Assembly (NCBI RefSeq): GCF_932526225.1
Contig: NC_064036.1
Location: 13,199,181 to 13,263,180 of the forward strand
Length of the DNA stretch: 64,000 nucleotides
Direction of reading: 5' to 3'
Origin: Nematostella vectensis
Lineage: Eukaryota > Cnidaria > Anthozoa > Actiniaria > Edwardsiidae
How positions within the stretch are numbered: the stretch's first letter is position 1; each line of letters begins with the position of its first letter. The notes beneath the pieces were generated by a model. That model was not told the DNA's origin. It worked only from the letters and a program-made list of their open reading frames with translations, and ran no database searches. Below, in pieces: positions 1-12,400 of the stretch. Both the position numbers and the translations under genes were made by a program.

Positions 1-240
1 CGCTAGAGAAGGTCTTATTTTATCTTATATCAGTTGGCTTAGCCAAACCCTCCACGCTAGAGAAGGTCTTATTTTATCTTATATCAGTTGGCTTAGCCAA
101 ACCCTCCACGCTAGAGAAGGTCTTATTTTATCTTATATCAGTTGGCTTAGCCAAATCCTCAACGCTAGAGTAGGTCTTATTTTATCTTATATCAGTTTAG
201 CTTAGACAAACCCTCCATGCTAGAGTAGGTCTTCTTCCAT
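1..240. repeat. 54-bp tandem repeat at window edge
   Basis: About 4.4 units of a 54-55 bp repeat begin at 1, 55, 109, 163 and 218, each starting with a cgctagag-like motif. The first three units are almost identical and the later ones diverge. The array is cut by the window edge, so its true length is unknown. No coding potential is seen in it. Confidence 0.9.
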
Positions 241-3169
241 CTTCACCTCAATCAACGTCACCGTATTTTGAATACTGAAATATCTTATCTCTTATGAAAA
301 TATTAATATCCATTGATTATTTTAGCAATAGCACGGAGCTCTTTTTATCGGAAGATTGGTCGAATTTCACAGTGAAGTGCACAGTGCATATTTTATTTGC
401 TTAGATCTTACAGAGTCTTTCGTTACAGTGTCAATTTCGCATAGAAGTAAGGGAATAAGGCTAACTAACCCATTTTCGTCCTTTTTTGTTTATGAATCTG
501 ATAACTAACTTGCTGTTTCTGTTTTATTTCCCCATCATAGAGTCAAGAAGCGAGTTGGGTAAGTTCGCAAAGAACAACATTAGAACCCAGCCCCTCATTA
601 TGGTTGCTCCCCCTACCCCCCCCCCCCCCCCCCCCCCCCCCCCGTCACCTGTCCTCTATCACAAACAAAGCCTCTGTTCTGTTTTAAGTCTTCCGGGTGT
701 TATATATGTATAATTACGTGTTCATAACTTAGGCCACCAGCGTCCCCGCTAGCATCACGGTCAAGCAAGACTTCGTTAGCTGCGCGCGCAGAGAGGCCAC
801 ATGATCCGAGACGCCCTGTGGGCCGAGCGAGGTTCAGTCACGTGGGAGGCCGGACTAGACCAGGGTGAGTGCTGTAGCGCTAAACCGCTGACCTGGCACT
901 GGTTTTCATTACCGTGGCCGCGTATCCTGCTACGACGTCACATGCAGCCACCGAACTCGCGATACGAGAACAAAAATTATGTTATTCCTCGGCCAAACAC
1001 GTTTTCAAATGTACATATGATTCCATAGGCTACAGTAGAACGTATATAGTCCTGGTGGCCGTTTTCGAATTTGTTTTGTATTTGGGCTGCCTGTGGTATA
1101 ATACGGCGCCATGTTGACGTGTGATCAGCCTCGTCCCCAGGATCTTGTGGATAATTTTCAATATTGCGTCTAGCTAAGAAGAACCGAAGAAGCCATATTG
1201 AAAATTACCCAGGAGAACCTGGGGGCGAGTTTGCGTCTAGCTAAGAAGAACTAAAGAAGCCATATTTACGTTACCCAGGATACCCTGGGGGCGAGGTTGA
1301 TAAGTGTTGCCCATCTACGTTAGCATACTCTCCCCTAAAGGTTGCGAATTTGCTTCCGCGCAATTTAGAGGAAGTCAACATAATCGTGTTATGGAAAAAC
1401 ATTATCTGGCGACATAACATGTCGACGCAAATGTCGGTACTGGATAAAAACATCGACCCACGAAACTTTCCATTAAATCTCTTGAATCGTTTCTCCGAGG
1501 CTTTCACGTCTAGGAATAGTCTTTATTTTAATCCGCGTGAGTATTAAATGTATTTGCGTAAATCCTCGTGACGTTATCATGGCTCAAAGCGGTGAATCTT
1601 GGCTTACATTGCAATGCGAAGCGTGAGTGTGTCTAGATCGTTTGTTCTAATGTTCATTTGTGACAAACTGTGCGCTGTTTGGTGTGATTTGTGGAAAGGT
1701 AAGTGTTTTTTCGGTTAAAAAATAAAATGCATGAATGGAGAATGCACAGTTGCTTTTATTTGGTTTGAACTGAGTAAACCTGGTGTGCGGGTTGAAACAA
1801 TAACAGATCAGTTTGATATAGGTAGATAGTTATTGTGTAGTAACAGACTGAATTACCGTTTGTTGTTGTAAATTTCATCTAAAAACTGTGCTCTTTTTTA
1901 ATCTGTATTGATGGAAACGAAAAGTTCTTATCCTTTTGTGTTTGCGTGGATTTCACGGGTCTTGCACCTGTGATTTTAATGTACGGAAATGCTATGGTTG
2001 TGTATGATGAGATAATAGTGATCGGCGTATTATTGAATTTTTGTTTTGTTTGTGCTGGGTGGTGTTTCTGCAAATTTTGGAATGCGTGAAATTTTTGTCA
2101 AAACCATTGTCAGTTGCTCGTTTTCGTGAAGCTGACGCCGTGCGAGAATCCATTAAACAGCGTTATTACTGAGCGGTTAATGGGTATTTATTGTCGTAAA
2201 TAGTTAAGGAATCAGGAATAATGATTACAAAATAATAAGAACATTTCTAACTGCCTCGGAGATAAGAAGAAAGAGCTCGATTAAGAAATATGAAGCAATA
2301 GGCGCTCAAATTTCTCGATACCGTTAGTCCCGAAAAAACATAGGTTACTCTAACCTATGTTTTATCCTCTATTACTCGAACTCCTGATGTAGCCGAACCA
2401 TTTTCGATTTCCCTTACTCTACATAGGTCCTATTGTGTATATGTTAGTCCAAAGGTTGGTTCTCACTTACTCCTAGGGCGCAAGAGCAAGTGCGAAACAA
2501 GTGGATATCGACCAAATAAAAGCGCAAAAAAGGGAAAATAAAGCAGTTGCGTTCTCTTGCGCTTACTCTTGCGTTCCAGTGAAAATTGGAAAATTACGTG
2601 CGTTACGCTTGCACCCTAGTGAGGACCAATCACGTCGTAGCAATCTTTTCACGATTGCACGTGCTCCCGACTTATTTGCCTTCTTTGTCACCTCTTTTGA
2701 GTAAAATCCTACTGTTCAAACATGTTGTAACCTTTAGAGGGCTAGAGACGATACGATACCGCATACTCTTGTTTTTATAAGAACCCTTTTTTATAAGAAC
2801 GTCAAGCCTGAGATTTATTTTAACTAATTCTAAGAACATGCCGAGGCTCAGATAGCTGCAAAATATGAGTGATGTTTTCTGAAAAATCGAATTGTTTCAT
2901 GTGTTATATGTAGACTTCATTGGTGTCTCATTCTTACTGGCTTACAAAACGTTACAATCTCCGATGATTTTTAACGGAAAACGCGACAAATATTTCAAAA
3001 TATTAAAAGCAGTGTGTATATTGCAAGTTTCTTCGAGGATGTGATTGGTAATTTAGCGCGGATGGCATGTTAAATATCTCGGATTCTAATAGACTCTTTT
3101 GTCTTTAACGGTTGAGGTTTCCGTCGGACCTCTGGAAGTGAAGTGGTGACAATGCAGCTTTAACAATAG
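241..3169. other. No recognised gene; possible intron of the GBP-like gene
   Basis: I found no convincing coding exon here. It contains a C-rich homopolymer at about 616-643 and a small inverted-repeat element at 1129-1296. At 2770-2880 a segment resembles, in inverted orientation, the repeat at about 49.92-50.18 kb. It may be intron of the coiled-coil gene whose last exons start at 3372, or intergenic DNA. Confidence 0.4.
1129..1296. mobile_element. Small inverted-repeat (MITE-like) element
   Basis: The segment is bounded by cctcgtccccag on the left and its near inverse ctgggggcgagg on the right. Inside, a block beginning gcgtctagctaagaag occurs twice in direct orientation, about 64 bp apart. 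It has no coding capacity. The structure suggests a non-autonomous DNA transposon; the superfamily cannot be assigned from the sequence. Confidence 0.5.
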
Positions 3170-3371
3170 CTTATAATAATCTATGATTTAATTCCCTCTT
3201 TCCTTAGGCCTTCCCCTCCGGCCAATGACCGCAATAGCCTATAATAATCTAAGATTTAATTCCCTGTTTCCGTAGGCCTTCCCATCCGGTTAATAACCAC
3301 AAAAGCTTATAATAATCTAAGATTTCATTCCCAGTGTCTATAAGCCTTCGACATGTTCCCTTTGTCCGTAG
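3170..3371 (+). repeat. Tandem duplication carrying a splice acceptor (67-68 bp unit)
   Basis: Three units start at about 3170, 3237 and 3305 with a (c/t)ttataataatct-like motif. Each runs through a pyrimidine tract to a tag/gccttcc-like junction that copies the acceptor and first bases of the exon starting at 3372. AG-ending candidate acceptors lie near 3208, 3275 and 3371. Confidence 0.75.
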
Positions 3372-4949
3372 GCCGTCCCGTCCAGGTGATGACCGCAAGG
3401 TGGAGCGCATGATGAGCTCCCGCCATGAACAGGTGGTGACGGAGCTGCAAAAAGAGGCGAACCTCGCGCAGCAGGCGCTCAAACAGCAGATGGAGCGGCT
3501 GAAGCAGGAGAAGGAGGAGGTGGGTACCCTGTGGTGCAAGAGGTGTGTGTGAATGTTTGGGGATGGGGGTGGAGGCAGAGTTGTGTGATAGGTACCTGGG
3601 CGGAGATGTGGCAGAGGCATCTGCAACCCGCGATGTGGTGAAGATGGGGACTACAGATATAACTTCTCGTGCTATGGCCCTGGGGTTCTGTTCTACAATT
3701 GGTGATTGTGATTGTGTTGATAATGATGATAAAAATGTCATTGTTTTGAAAAAATGATTGTTCAAAACATTGTGTTATGGTTCATATACATTATACTTTG
3801 ATGTTTTAGAGCGAAAGACGACTGGAAGAGTTCCGTGAAGAAGAAAGAAAACGCATGGAGCAGTGGAAAGTCCAGCAGGAACAAGAATCCAAGGTACTGT
3901 ACTTATTTCAACATTGTCACACTCCACTTTCCCCATGTAAGTATTATTGTCGATGTTGTGGTGGATTTGCGTCCCTTTTTTCCCCATTTGCATTGGCGTT
4001 TTAATAGGCTTTGTAGACGGCAATGACCATCTTATGTATCATGTTTTGTCTGGCAGAGCACTATTTCAATAACACCTCTATCTTGTTTTTCAGGAGCGAG
4101 AACAAAAGCTTGAGGAAGAAGTGCAGAATTTGAAATCTGAATTACTTAAGGTAACACAAATTATGTGCTGACAAGTTGTACGAAGGTGGGTTCAGAAAAA
4201 TACAGACTTACTCTTACGGCAATTATACATCACTTAAATTTACAAAAGTAGAACTGATAACTGATATGCTTAGAGGTTACTGTTTCGTGTACTTGTAAGC
4301 CTGATGCTCTTATCATTTGCTGCAGCAATGTGGAAAACTTCAAGACAACTACAACGTGGTGATATCCCTACAGGAACAGCTCGCTCGTATGCAGCAGGTA
4401 TGTTGCAAGACAGTTAAATAATATAGATATATCAGTAATGAAGGAACAGCTTGCTCGTTTGCAGCAGGTATGATATGATGTAGTTATATCAGTGACACAG
4501 CTATATGAAGAAACAGCTCGCTCGTTTGCAGCAGGTATGATGCCAGATAGTTATATGATATTTAGTTATATATAGTTATATCAGTGATGAAGCTATATGA
4601 AAGAAAGGCTTGTCCCTATGCAGCAGGTTTGTACCAGATAGTTATATGAAGAAAAAGCTCGCTCGTATGCCACAGGTATAATGCCAGTGCAGTAAATGCC
4701 ACCCTGAGAAAACTGAATATTTCATGGACTGTACGGCCTTCATCCATCCCTAGAAACTCATCTTACATGATTTCCTTTCTTACAGGAACAAATACGACAG
4801 CAAGCAAAGGAAAAGGTAACTTAGAGAAAAATATGCCTTTATTTCCTCTACCTGGTTTTAAAGAAATTGCATCTTATATCTTCCAGAGGCAGAACAAAAC
4901 ATTACAGAAGCAAAACTCAGCTAAAAGTTCTGTGTGTGCTGTTATGTGA
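3372..4949 (+). CDS. C-terminal exons of a prenylated coiled-coil protein, probable GBP family
   Basis: Six exons join in phase: 3372-3519, 3810-3893, 4094-4150, 4326-4397, 4786-4815 and 4887-4949 (stop). The product is a charged, heptad-rich helix dominated by E, K, R and Q, ending in CAVM. CAVM is a CaaX box of the type that is farnesylated or geranylgeranylated. A long C-terminal helix followed by CaaX is typical of guanylate-binding proteins, and two complete GBPs lie further along the window. No GTPase domain is visible here, so the family call is inference; another prenylated coiled-coil protein is possible. The 5' part must lie left of the window or in undetected exons. The first exon's acceptor and the fourth exon's donor are both tandemly duplicated. 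Confidence 0.62.
4371..4690 (+). repeat. Five-copy tandem duplication of an exon 3' end plus donor
   Basis: The last codons of the exon ending at 4397, encoding LARMQQ, and the following gtatg donor are repeated five times. Exon-like tails end near 4397, 4467, 4535, 4626 and 4675, each followed by gtatg, gtttg or gtata and an AT-rich spacer with gttatat motifs. Spacing is irregular, about 50-90 bp. Confidence 0.8.
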
Positions 4950-6703
4950 TGTCACGAGGTCAAACCCAAGTTACTAGGCCAAGGTACTAGGCCATTGAGA
5001 AGCCCCTTAAAGGCCAAGCCAGGCCTAACAAAGCCTACTCAAACAAAACTGTTGGGCAACTTGGGCTATACAGGCTATCTGTCAGCCAATGTGTGGCACA
5101 GATTCCTGAACTTATTTCAAAGCATGTCATCACAAGGTCATCAATAGGACTTGTAAAGGGTGTTTTTAAAATGGTCAAACCGTAAAACGCCACAATATGC
5201 ACCATATGTATTTACGCATTCAAATAATCACAGATATTTATATATCACCTTATTGCTAGGAGTCTGGCAAGAAATGGAATTTGTTTTCCTGAATTTTTCC
5301 AAGTATCACTTTGTCACTGTTTTTTTATTACACAAAGGCTAGCTAAAACCAGTATTATTTGAATGTACTTCAGTGTGCCCCCCAATATTTTGAGGTCTGC
5401 TACTTCACTGTACTTAAAGTCGGAATGCACAGTACTGAAGCAATTTTATAGCTGCACCAGAAAGTGTGAACCCATTGATAAGATTTTCTCATTCATACTA
5501 GAAGATTCCTAGACTCATTGCACAAAACACTGAGCACACTATCACTCCTTGTGTGTAGTATTGGCATCACAAATAAGCCACCTCCTCAGACAATGCTCTT
5601 TCATTAATCTTGAACGAAAAAATATATATGGTGGAGCACAATCTCCCTTGCTTGCTATGGTGCTCATGCCTCATGTTTTTTTTGTTTGTTTTGGATTTCC
5701 TAACACCTAAAGGCCTGTGGAGAAAGCTCAGCTCAGATTTAAGTTAGATATATCACCAGTGGAAAAAAAACTGGGTATTTATTCAATTAAAAAAATTATT
5801 TGTCATGGTGGAAGCTGCACAGAATATAATTGAGGAAACTTGGATGTATATGTTTAAATTAATTACATTCTTTTATATGGAATATTTGTACAAAATCATA
5901 AAATGAATATTTACACCATTATTAAAAGTGGTATTATACAATAAATGTGTATAATAAAGCTATTATTTGTGGATAAGCTACAGAACTTGTTACTTTACTT
6001 ACAAAGGCATATTCAGGTGCACCATTGCTTCATGGGCTAGAAAATTCTATTATACTAGAGCGCTGTTTTGTGTGCCTAGTTTTGGCTAGGTATGTCATGG
6101 CATGTTTGCATTACTTATAGTCATTAGGACATGGGAAACGAGGTGAGTTTTACCAGCTAAAAATAAGTCTGGACACATAAGACATTGGGCTTCTTCACAA
6201 AATCGGCCACATCAGAAGACAGAAACACCTGTTTTGGGGGAAAAGCCCACTTTTTTCATTCACTCACATTTGTGCAAAACCACCTCGAAATCAAATGAAC
6301 AAAGCCTGTTGAATAAGTTCACAAGCGTTATCTAGGTCCGAGGATGGTATGCACTTGGTGAATTGATATTACTTAGGATACTACAGATTAGAAGAAACTC
6401 AATCATAAGGAAAATAACCTTTACTTCTTTACTGACTGTACATATTTTACAAAAAGATCATTGATGTCAAATGCAACTTTTATCTGTGGGAGCTTACAAT
6501 CGACGAGCTGCAATGCTTGCTGATATTTCACAGAGCTATTTTCCTCCTTATAAAAACAGCTTACATTACTTTATGTCAGCTTTAAACTCGGCCTTTTTTC
6601 AACTTGTTTATCTTGCAAGGGGGTGTATTGCAGCTTTCTAATTTGCTCTTGTAGCTGCACTCACCAGGGTTTACCCAAGTAAATATGTTATAGTTTGTAC
6701 ATC
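4950..6703. other. Intergenic AT-rich region between convergent genes
   Basis: This is the tail-to-tail gap between the GBP-like gene (+) and dUTPase (-). It should hold both 3' UTRs. Several AATAAA-like stretches occur, for example near 5940. I see no further coding exon, RNA gene or structured repeat. Confidence 0.5.
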
Positions 6704-8234
6704 TCACTTCCCGGTTGAGCCGTAGCCTCCAGCTCCTCTTTCTGTACTATCAAGATCCTGAAGAATAAAGTCCCTAGTTATTTCTTACTTCTATCCCACC
6801 CTATCCCAAAGATAGTTGAGAATACTGCACATGGGAAAAAGACCAAGTTTGCACAATCCCTTTGATTTAAAGGTACAGCATTTTAAAAACCCAGCATTAC
6901 CAAATTGATCAGCAGCAGACTGCTGGATGTCTGCACTCAACTTCCAGAAAGAAATTGAAATTAAAAGTTCCTTACCTCGACCTCAACAATTGAAGGAGTC
7001 TGTATCCTTTCCACGATCAGCTGGGCGATACGATCTCCCTGCTTCACTTCATAGGCACTGGAACCAAGGTTGAATAGTACAACCCCCACGTTACCACGGT
7101 AATCTCTGTCAATCACTCCAGCTCCAACATCAATCTGGTGCTTCCAAGCCAGGCTGGATCTGAAATACAAAGATGGCAGTGTTATTATAATTCTTATCCT
7201 GCATTAACCACCCCCTAAGACACCCTTAAAATATATTTTTTGGGGGCTGGCATTTTTATCCTCTGTATCACCCACCCCCTAAAAAAAGACAACAGGGTCT
7301 AAAATATCGTTTGGGGCCTGAATTTTTATCCTCTGTATACCCTCCAAAAGACGACAGGGTTTAAAATATCTTTTGTGATGCTCGCATTGTTATCCTCTGT
7401 ATTATGTGGAATAGATAACTTTGTCTTTTTTGTGGGGGGGGGGGGACAAAATTTTGACCAACAATAGAAAGATGGCTCAACAAATACAAAGCAGAAGAAT
7501 AGAATATTTTGCAACACATTTCTATTCAGTTGTTGATGACATGCAGCCAATAAGTGTAAAATAGTCACGTGGTAAAATGTTCAGTTATCTATGCCCCATC
7601 TATTCTTTGTTGTATCAAATTAATTGGTCATTCATTTAAGTTTCTATCCTGACAGCTTTTTGTGTATAGAAATGTGGTTCTTTTCATTCTTTATTGGGGC
7701 TCCCCCCCACCCCCCAAAAAAAAAAAATAATCATAATAATCATAATAAAACATCCGGGGATGGAATTGCCCGCTGAACAAGTTGCAAATTATAATGATCA
7801 ACCTTTTCTTTCATATTTGCCTAATGAGCCCCTAAAGTATTTCTAGATTCCCAAATGCATAACTACTTAAATAGAAAAAAATTCTAGATAGAATCCCGTT
7901 CGAACTTGCTTTGGCAGACACATTCCATCACATAAAAAAAAAACGCTATCCGTGATTGGTGTTATAAGCAAATATCGTCTGACCTTGGAGCAACACGACC
8001 ATAGCAGCCATCGGGAATAGCTACAGCAATGTCTGTCTTCACGAGAGCTTTTCCTTGAGCGGGGATTGAGACGTCATACGCACTGTACAGATCATAGCCG
8101 GCAGCGTGGCTAGACCCACGAGTCGGAGGCAAACCAAGTTTCGTAAGTTTCTTGAAATACAGCACAGTTTCCGCTCTTTCTTCGTAGGAATACCAGCCAA
8201 CAGCTGCTAGAACATTGGAGAGAGCTTGTCCCAT
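6704..8234 (-). CDS. DUT: dUTPase (deoxyuridine 5'-triphosphate nucleotidohydrolase)
   Basis: Exons, 5' to 3' on the minus strand, are 8234-7984, 7159-6976 and 6757-6704, giving 162 aa. The enzyme hydrolyses dUTP to dUMP and pyrophosphate, keeping uracil out of DNA and feeding thymidylate synthesis. All five motifs of the trimeric dUTPase family are present in order: AGYDLYSA (motif 1), APRS split by the first intron (2), [11 protein letters not shown] (3, with the catalytic Asp), GDRIAQLI (4) and [10 protein letters not shown] (5, the mobile C-terminal arm). Length matches the nuclear form of the family. The start is the first ATG of the open frame (MGQALSNV); no targeting peptide is evident. 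A (TAA)n microsatellite of about 60 units lies roughly 210 bp upstream of the start. Confidence 0.95.
7160..7983. other. dUTPase intron 1, low-complexity tracts only
   Basis: The intron contains short homopolymer tracts, including a G-run near 7434-7444 and C/A-runs near 7705-7728. Around 7190-7390 it has diverged copies of a phrase resembling ttatcctctgtat. No coding feature is seen. Confidence 0.5.
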
Positions 8235-8440
8235 GGTGTGCGATGTTTTTTTCACGGCTAGATTATCGAATCGTTGCAAGTTGGGACCTCAAGTAGATTG
8301 ATATTTCTCTTTCTCTAATATAATAACTTTCGCGCGCTTTTTTATTCTCTTCCAAGGGGACTGGTATCTACATGCAACAGGTAGCCAGTGACAGCTAAAC
8401 CCTCGCCGAGAAAAAAATTGTCGTAAAAATGAGGAAGCCA

Positions 8441-8622
<182 letters not shown>

Positions 8623-8631
8623 CGCATACCT

Positions 8632-9105
8632 ATAAGTCGCATACCTATACCATATTTCTATGCCTATGGAGCTACGCGCGCTTGGCTCCGCTATAATGGT
8701 AGTGTAGATCTTCCATAGTCCTCCTCTATAGTCCTCTTTTTAGCTGTTGCGACGGGCGGGATTCACGAATACTAGGGTAGATTTTGCTATCTCGTACTTC
8801 AGACAAAACGGTTCCTAAAAGAATTCAGTCCATTTGAATCCGCATATTTTCTCATTAAATACTGCCTTTTTTTCTGTGAACATACGAACTTTGAACTAAA
8901 AACACATAAAAGCGTAAGACCAAGAGGGGCCTGAGAGTTGCGCGGCTGGATTACTGGCTGGCTGGCTGATTTGTGACACCACAGGGTAACCGCGCGATGA
9001 CCACAAAACCAAGTCGCATAGCTTACCATATTTCTATACCTATGGAGCTCCGCTCCGCTGGCTCCGCTAATAGTAATAGTAATAGTAATGGTAATGGTAA
9101 TGGTA

Positions 9106-9194
<89 letters not shown>
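8632..9194. repeat. Composite repeat unit, copy 1 (tail with short GGTAAT and TAA tracts)
   Basis: From about 8632 to 9110 the sequence is nearly identical to 14149-14610, with only small indels such as 3 bp near 8789. It contains a short ggctggctggctg tract at about 8957, a gtgacaccacagg block, and a ctatggagctccgctcc block. It ends in a few GGTAAT units followed by (TAA)n at about 9108-9194. Confidence 0.88.
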
Positions 9195-9195
<1 letters not shown>

Positions 9196-9574
9196 TTTTT
9201 CTTAAGTAGATTAAAAAAGTCATTTTTTACTGCCATGTCATTATGAATTGTACAGGCCCGTACCTAGGAGGGGTTCCCCCCCCCCCCCCCCCCCCCACAC
9301 ACACACAACGGCCAAAGGAACACTTTCGGTTCTCAATAGATGTGCTATTATTTGTAGACAAAACTCACTCTGGTATGTAGCCAGATCCGACATTAAACCT
9401 CCCCTGGAGATACTGCAAAGGCGCGGTCAGATTTTTATCAGAGAACTCCCCCTCCCTCGCCGGAAATATAAGGTCCACTTGTTTTATTTCTCACCCCCCC
9501 CCCCCCCCCCCAAGAAAAATCCTTGGTATGGGTCTGTTGCATTGGCCCCTCCAAATGTATCAAGCAAGCACTCA
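9195..9574. other. Gene-free DNA with homopolymer C tracts
   Basis: The stretch holds C-runs at about 9275-9294 and 9494-9510 flanked by diverged repeat-like sequence containing the phrase ggcccgtacctagg. No coding evidence is seen. Confidence 0.45.
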
Positions 9575-12400
9575 TTTAATAATATTAAATATGCAGTATG
9601 AAAGTTAACAAATACGAAACCTTGGTGTGAAAAAGGCTGTCAAAGTTTAGGTGTCTTAGTTGGCGAGAATTATTTTCAGGAGTCTAATGGCCAATTCTTA
9701 TTTTCCCTCTTATTTAACTCCACTATCTATATTTTGTTTTTTTATCAAAATAGCATTCTAACAAGCTTTGACCTTGTGAAGACTATATCAAGGATGTAAC
9801 AGTATTCCAAAGAATTAGATGCCATACTGTAGTTTTCACGTACTGCAACTGATTATTCAGAAGAATGTGTTGAAATTAAACTCCACAAATATACCTGACA
9901 TGCATTACATATTGGTGCACCCACCCTTTGGCCTTTTTTAGAAACTTTGGATCCACCCATACAGGCTACTCAAAAATAAATGCAATGGAGGCAAATCCTA
10001 AATTACTGAAAGTTTCTAATTTTAAACCAAACCATGTTCATTGCGATCTTTGTTGGGGGCAGAGAGGAATAAATATACAAATAAACAAAAAGTCAATTGG
10101 GAGCGGAGAAATGGAAAAATGTGACTTTATTTAAACAAAATGTTACTCTGTTCTAAAACATTTATAACAATAATGCAATAATAACTTGACTGAGCACTTT
10201 CCTAGTATTTTTCCCTTCCCTATTACCTTTAGGATTGATATAAAACTGTTTTCTTTACAAATTTATTATTGAAAAAGCACAAGTTTGTCGTTATCTTTAT
10301 ATAATTTAAGTACTTTGATCTAATAAAAACCTTTTCCCTTTATAGGAGTATAGAACTTGTATCAAAGCTACATTCTGACCAGCTTTGCCCTTGCAAAGAA
10401 ACAAATAATGAATGAAACAGCATTCCAAAAATATAATGATATAGTTATACATTTCAGGTGCCATATGAATTAAATGCAATGGAGAAGAACAAATTCACTT
10501 GGGAAGCAAATTCTAAAAGAAAACCTTGATATTAATGAAAGTAGTGCTAAAAGAAAATGTCTTATTTCAAACCTAACATATTTTAATTTATTTAGGGTGC
10601 AGAGGGGAAACAGCAAATAATATCAATTGCATACAAAAATAGTCAGCAGAGAGAAAAAAGGAAGAAATGGTTGTCTAAAACTCACCTTGGCAGTTTTTTT
10701 TCCGCTTTCTGTTGTGGTTGTGGTTGTTCGCTTTTGTTGTAAACTGTGAAGTTGTCGAATTTCTGCTAGCAAGGAACTCGTCGACACGAGCGAATGATTT
10801 TTATAGCTGAAAACAGACATCAAGGCCCTTTCTTCTCAGGATCTCCTTACATAAATTTAGACGTGAATGAATATAATATATAGATTTAGGCACTGCCTAA
10901 AAGCGGAGCCAGCATTGAACACCTTTTGTATTGACTGATCGAAGTATTTTTGGGGGATCTAGGATCCTGCTCTTTACTGAGATTTATTCATTGGACAAAC
11001 CAAATGGATCCAGGCCTTATTCAATATTTTTAATTATGCAGTACATCAAAGTTAACAAACACAATTCCTGGTGTAAATATGGCTGTCAAAGTTGTCAAGA
11101 GTCTAATGGTAAATTTCCCCACCATAGAAGTTCCATTATGAATATTTTTTTAACAAAACAATACTCCGACAAGCTTTGCCCTTAATCAGAATATGTCATG
11201 GATGTAACATCATTTCAAAGATTCCAAATAATATATTATAATTGTACTTATACTGTAATTTGAATGTATCTATTTAGTGGTGATTCTCTTCTTTATTGGA
11301 CTGAATATTAAGAAAAATGTCTGGAAATTGAAATCCACAAATGTATCTGCTTTCATGCATCACATATTGGTGCACCCACCCTTTACCATATAGTGGCCTT
11401 GTTGTTGGTGGCCTACTCCAAAATGAATGCAATGGAGAAAAAGACAGATTGATTTTGGAAGCAAATCCTAAAAAAATACATCCAAGACATCACTTACAGT
11501 GCTAAAATGCTACCTTTTAATTTCAAACCAAACCCTTTCATTGATCTATGTTTGGGGTAGAGAGGAAACAGCTAAGAATATCAATTGACTAAAAAATTGT
11601 TGACGGGAGAGGAGAAATAAAGGAAATCGACTCAACTTGAACGGTTTGGTGAAAAAAATAATGAAAGTAATGAAAATAATTTGATTGAGCATTTATTGAC
11701 ATTTCCCCTTTCCCATTACCTTAACCCTTTCACCACCACAGGCCTCTAAAGAGGCCAAGCCTATTCTATCCAAGCTATGTGAACAGAACATGGTTGTTGC
11801 TAGTGTTATATAGTTTAAGTATCTTGCCCTAAAAAAACCCTCATAAAAGTTCCATTAATGTATATTTGTAAAGGTACATTCTGACAAGCTTTGTCCTTGA
11901 GAAAAACAAGTAATGGATGAGACAGGATTTCAAAGATATTATATAGTGTCAGAGACTGAATTGGAGAGGAAATCCTAAAAAAAATATATAAGTTAAAGTA
12001 CTAAATAAAAATTTTTAATTTAAAAATCAAATTTGTTCATTATTTATTTTTGGTGTAGAGGGGAAATAGCAAAGAGCATCAATTGCATAAAAATTGGAGA
12101 AGTAGGAGAAGTAAAAGGAATAAATATGACTCTTCTTTAAATGTTTGAAAAGAAAATATAACAATAATAAGTATATGATAATTTTATTCAGTACATTCCT
12201 AAAATATCCCCTTTCCCATTATCTTTAGGTTGATAGAAAACTGTTTTCTTTACAGATTTATTATTTAAAAAGCAAAAGTTTGTTTTTAGTTTTATATTAC
12301 ATAAATATCTTGTTCTAAAAAAAACCTATTGAGTGTGTACTGCTGAATCACATAGTAATGAACTAGTCATTTGAGCCCCCTCCCTTATGGTTCCACAGAA
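9575..12400. repeat. Four diverged, tandemly arranged repeat copies (two ~1.4-kb super-units)
   Basis: The landmark phrase caagcttt-gcccttg...tgaaacagtattccaaag recurs in diverged form near 9760, 10378, 11168 and 11888. A phrase centred on aatgcaatggag...gcaaatcctaaa recurs near 9985, 10480, 11435 and 11960. Copies 1+2 pair with copies 3+4 at an offset of about 1.4-1.5 kb; for example, the block containing ggtgcacccaccctttg occurs at 9915 and 11370. This indicates an old local duplication. No coding sequence is convincing except the exon-like block at 10686-10800. Confidence 0.7.
10686..10800 (-). other. Putative exon of unknown gene
   Basis: Read on the minus strand, an open frame beginning around YKNHSLVSTSSLLAEIRQL and rich in T, K and S ends at a strong donor, gccaag/gtgagt. 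An acceptor-like tttcag precedes it. A diverged copy of the same block with the same donor lies at about 13075-13140. I do not recognise the protein; it could be a 5' exon of an unknown minus-strand gene or a non-coding duplicate. Confidence 0.25.

Noticed and set aside
1-3371. Search for GTPase exons of the partial GBP-like gene
   Set aside because: No P-loop (GxxxxGKS), DxEG or LRD-type motif was found in any frame here, so the front of the gene is taken to lie outside the window.
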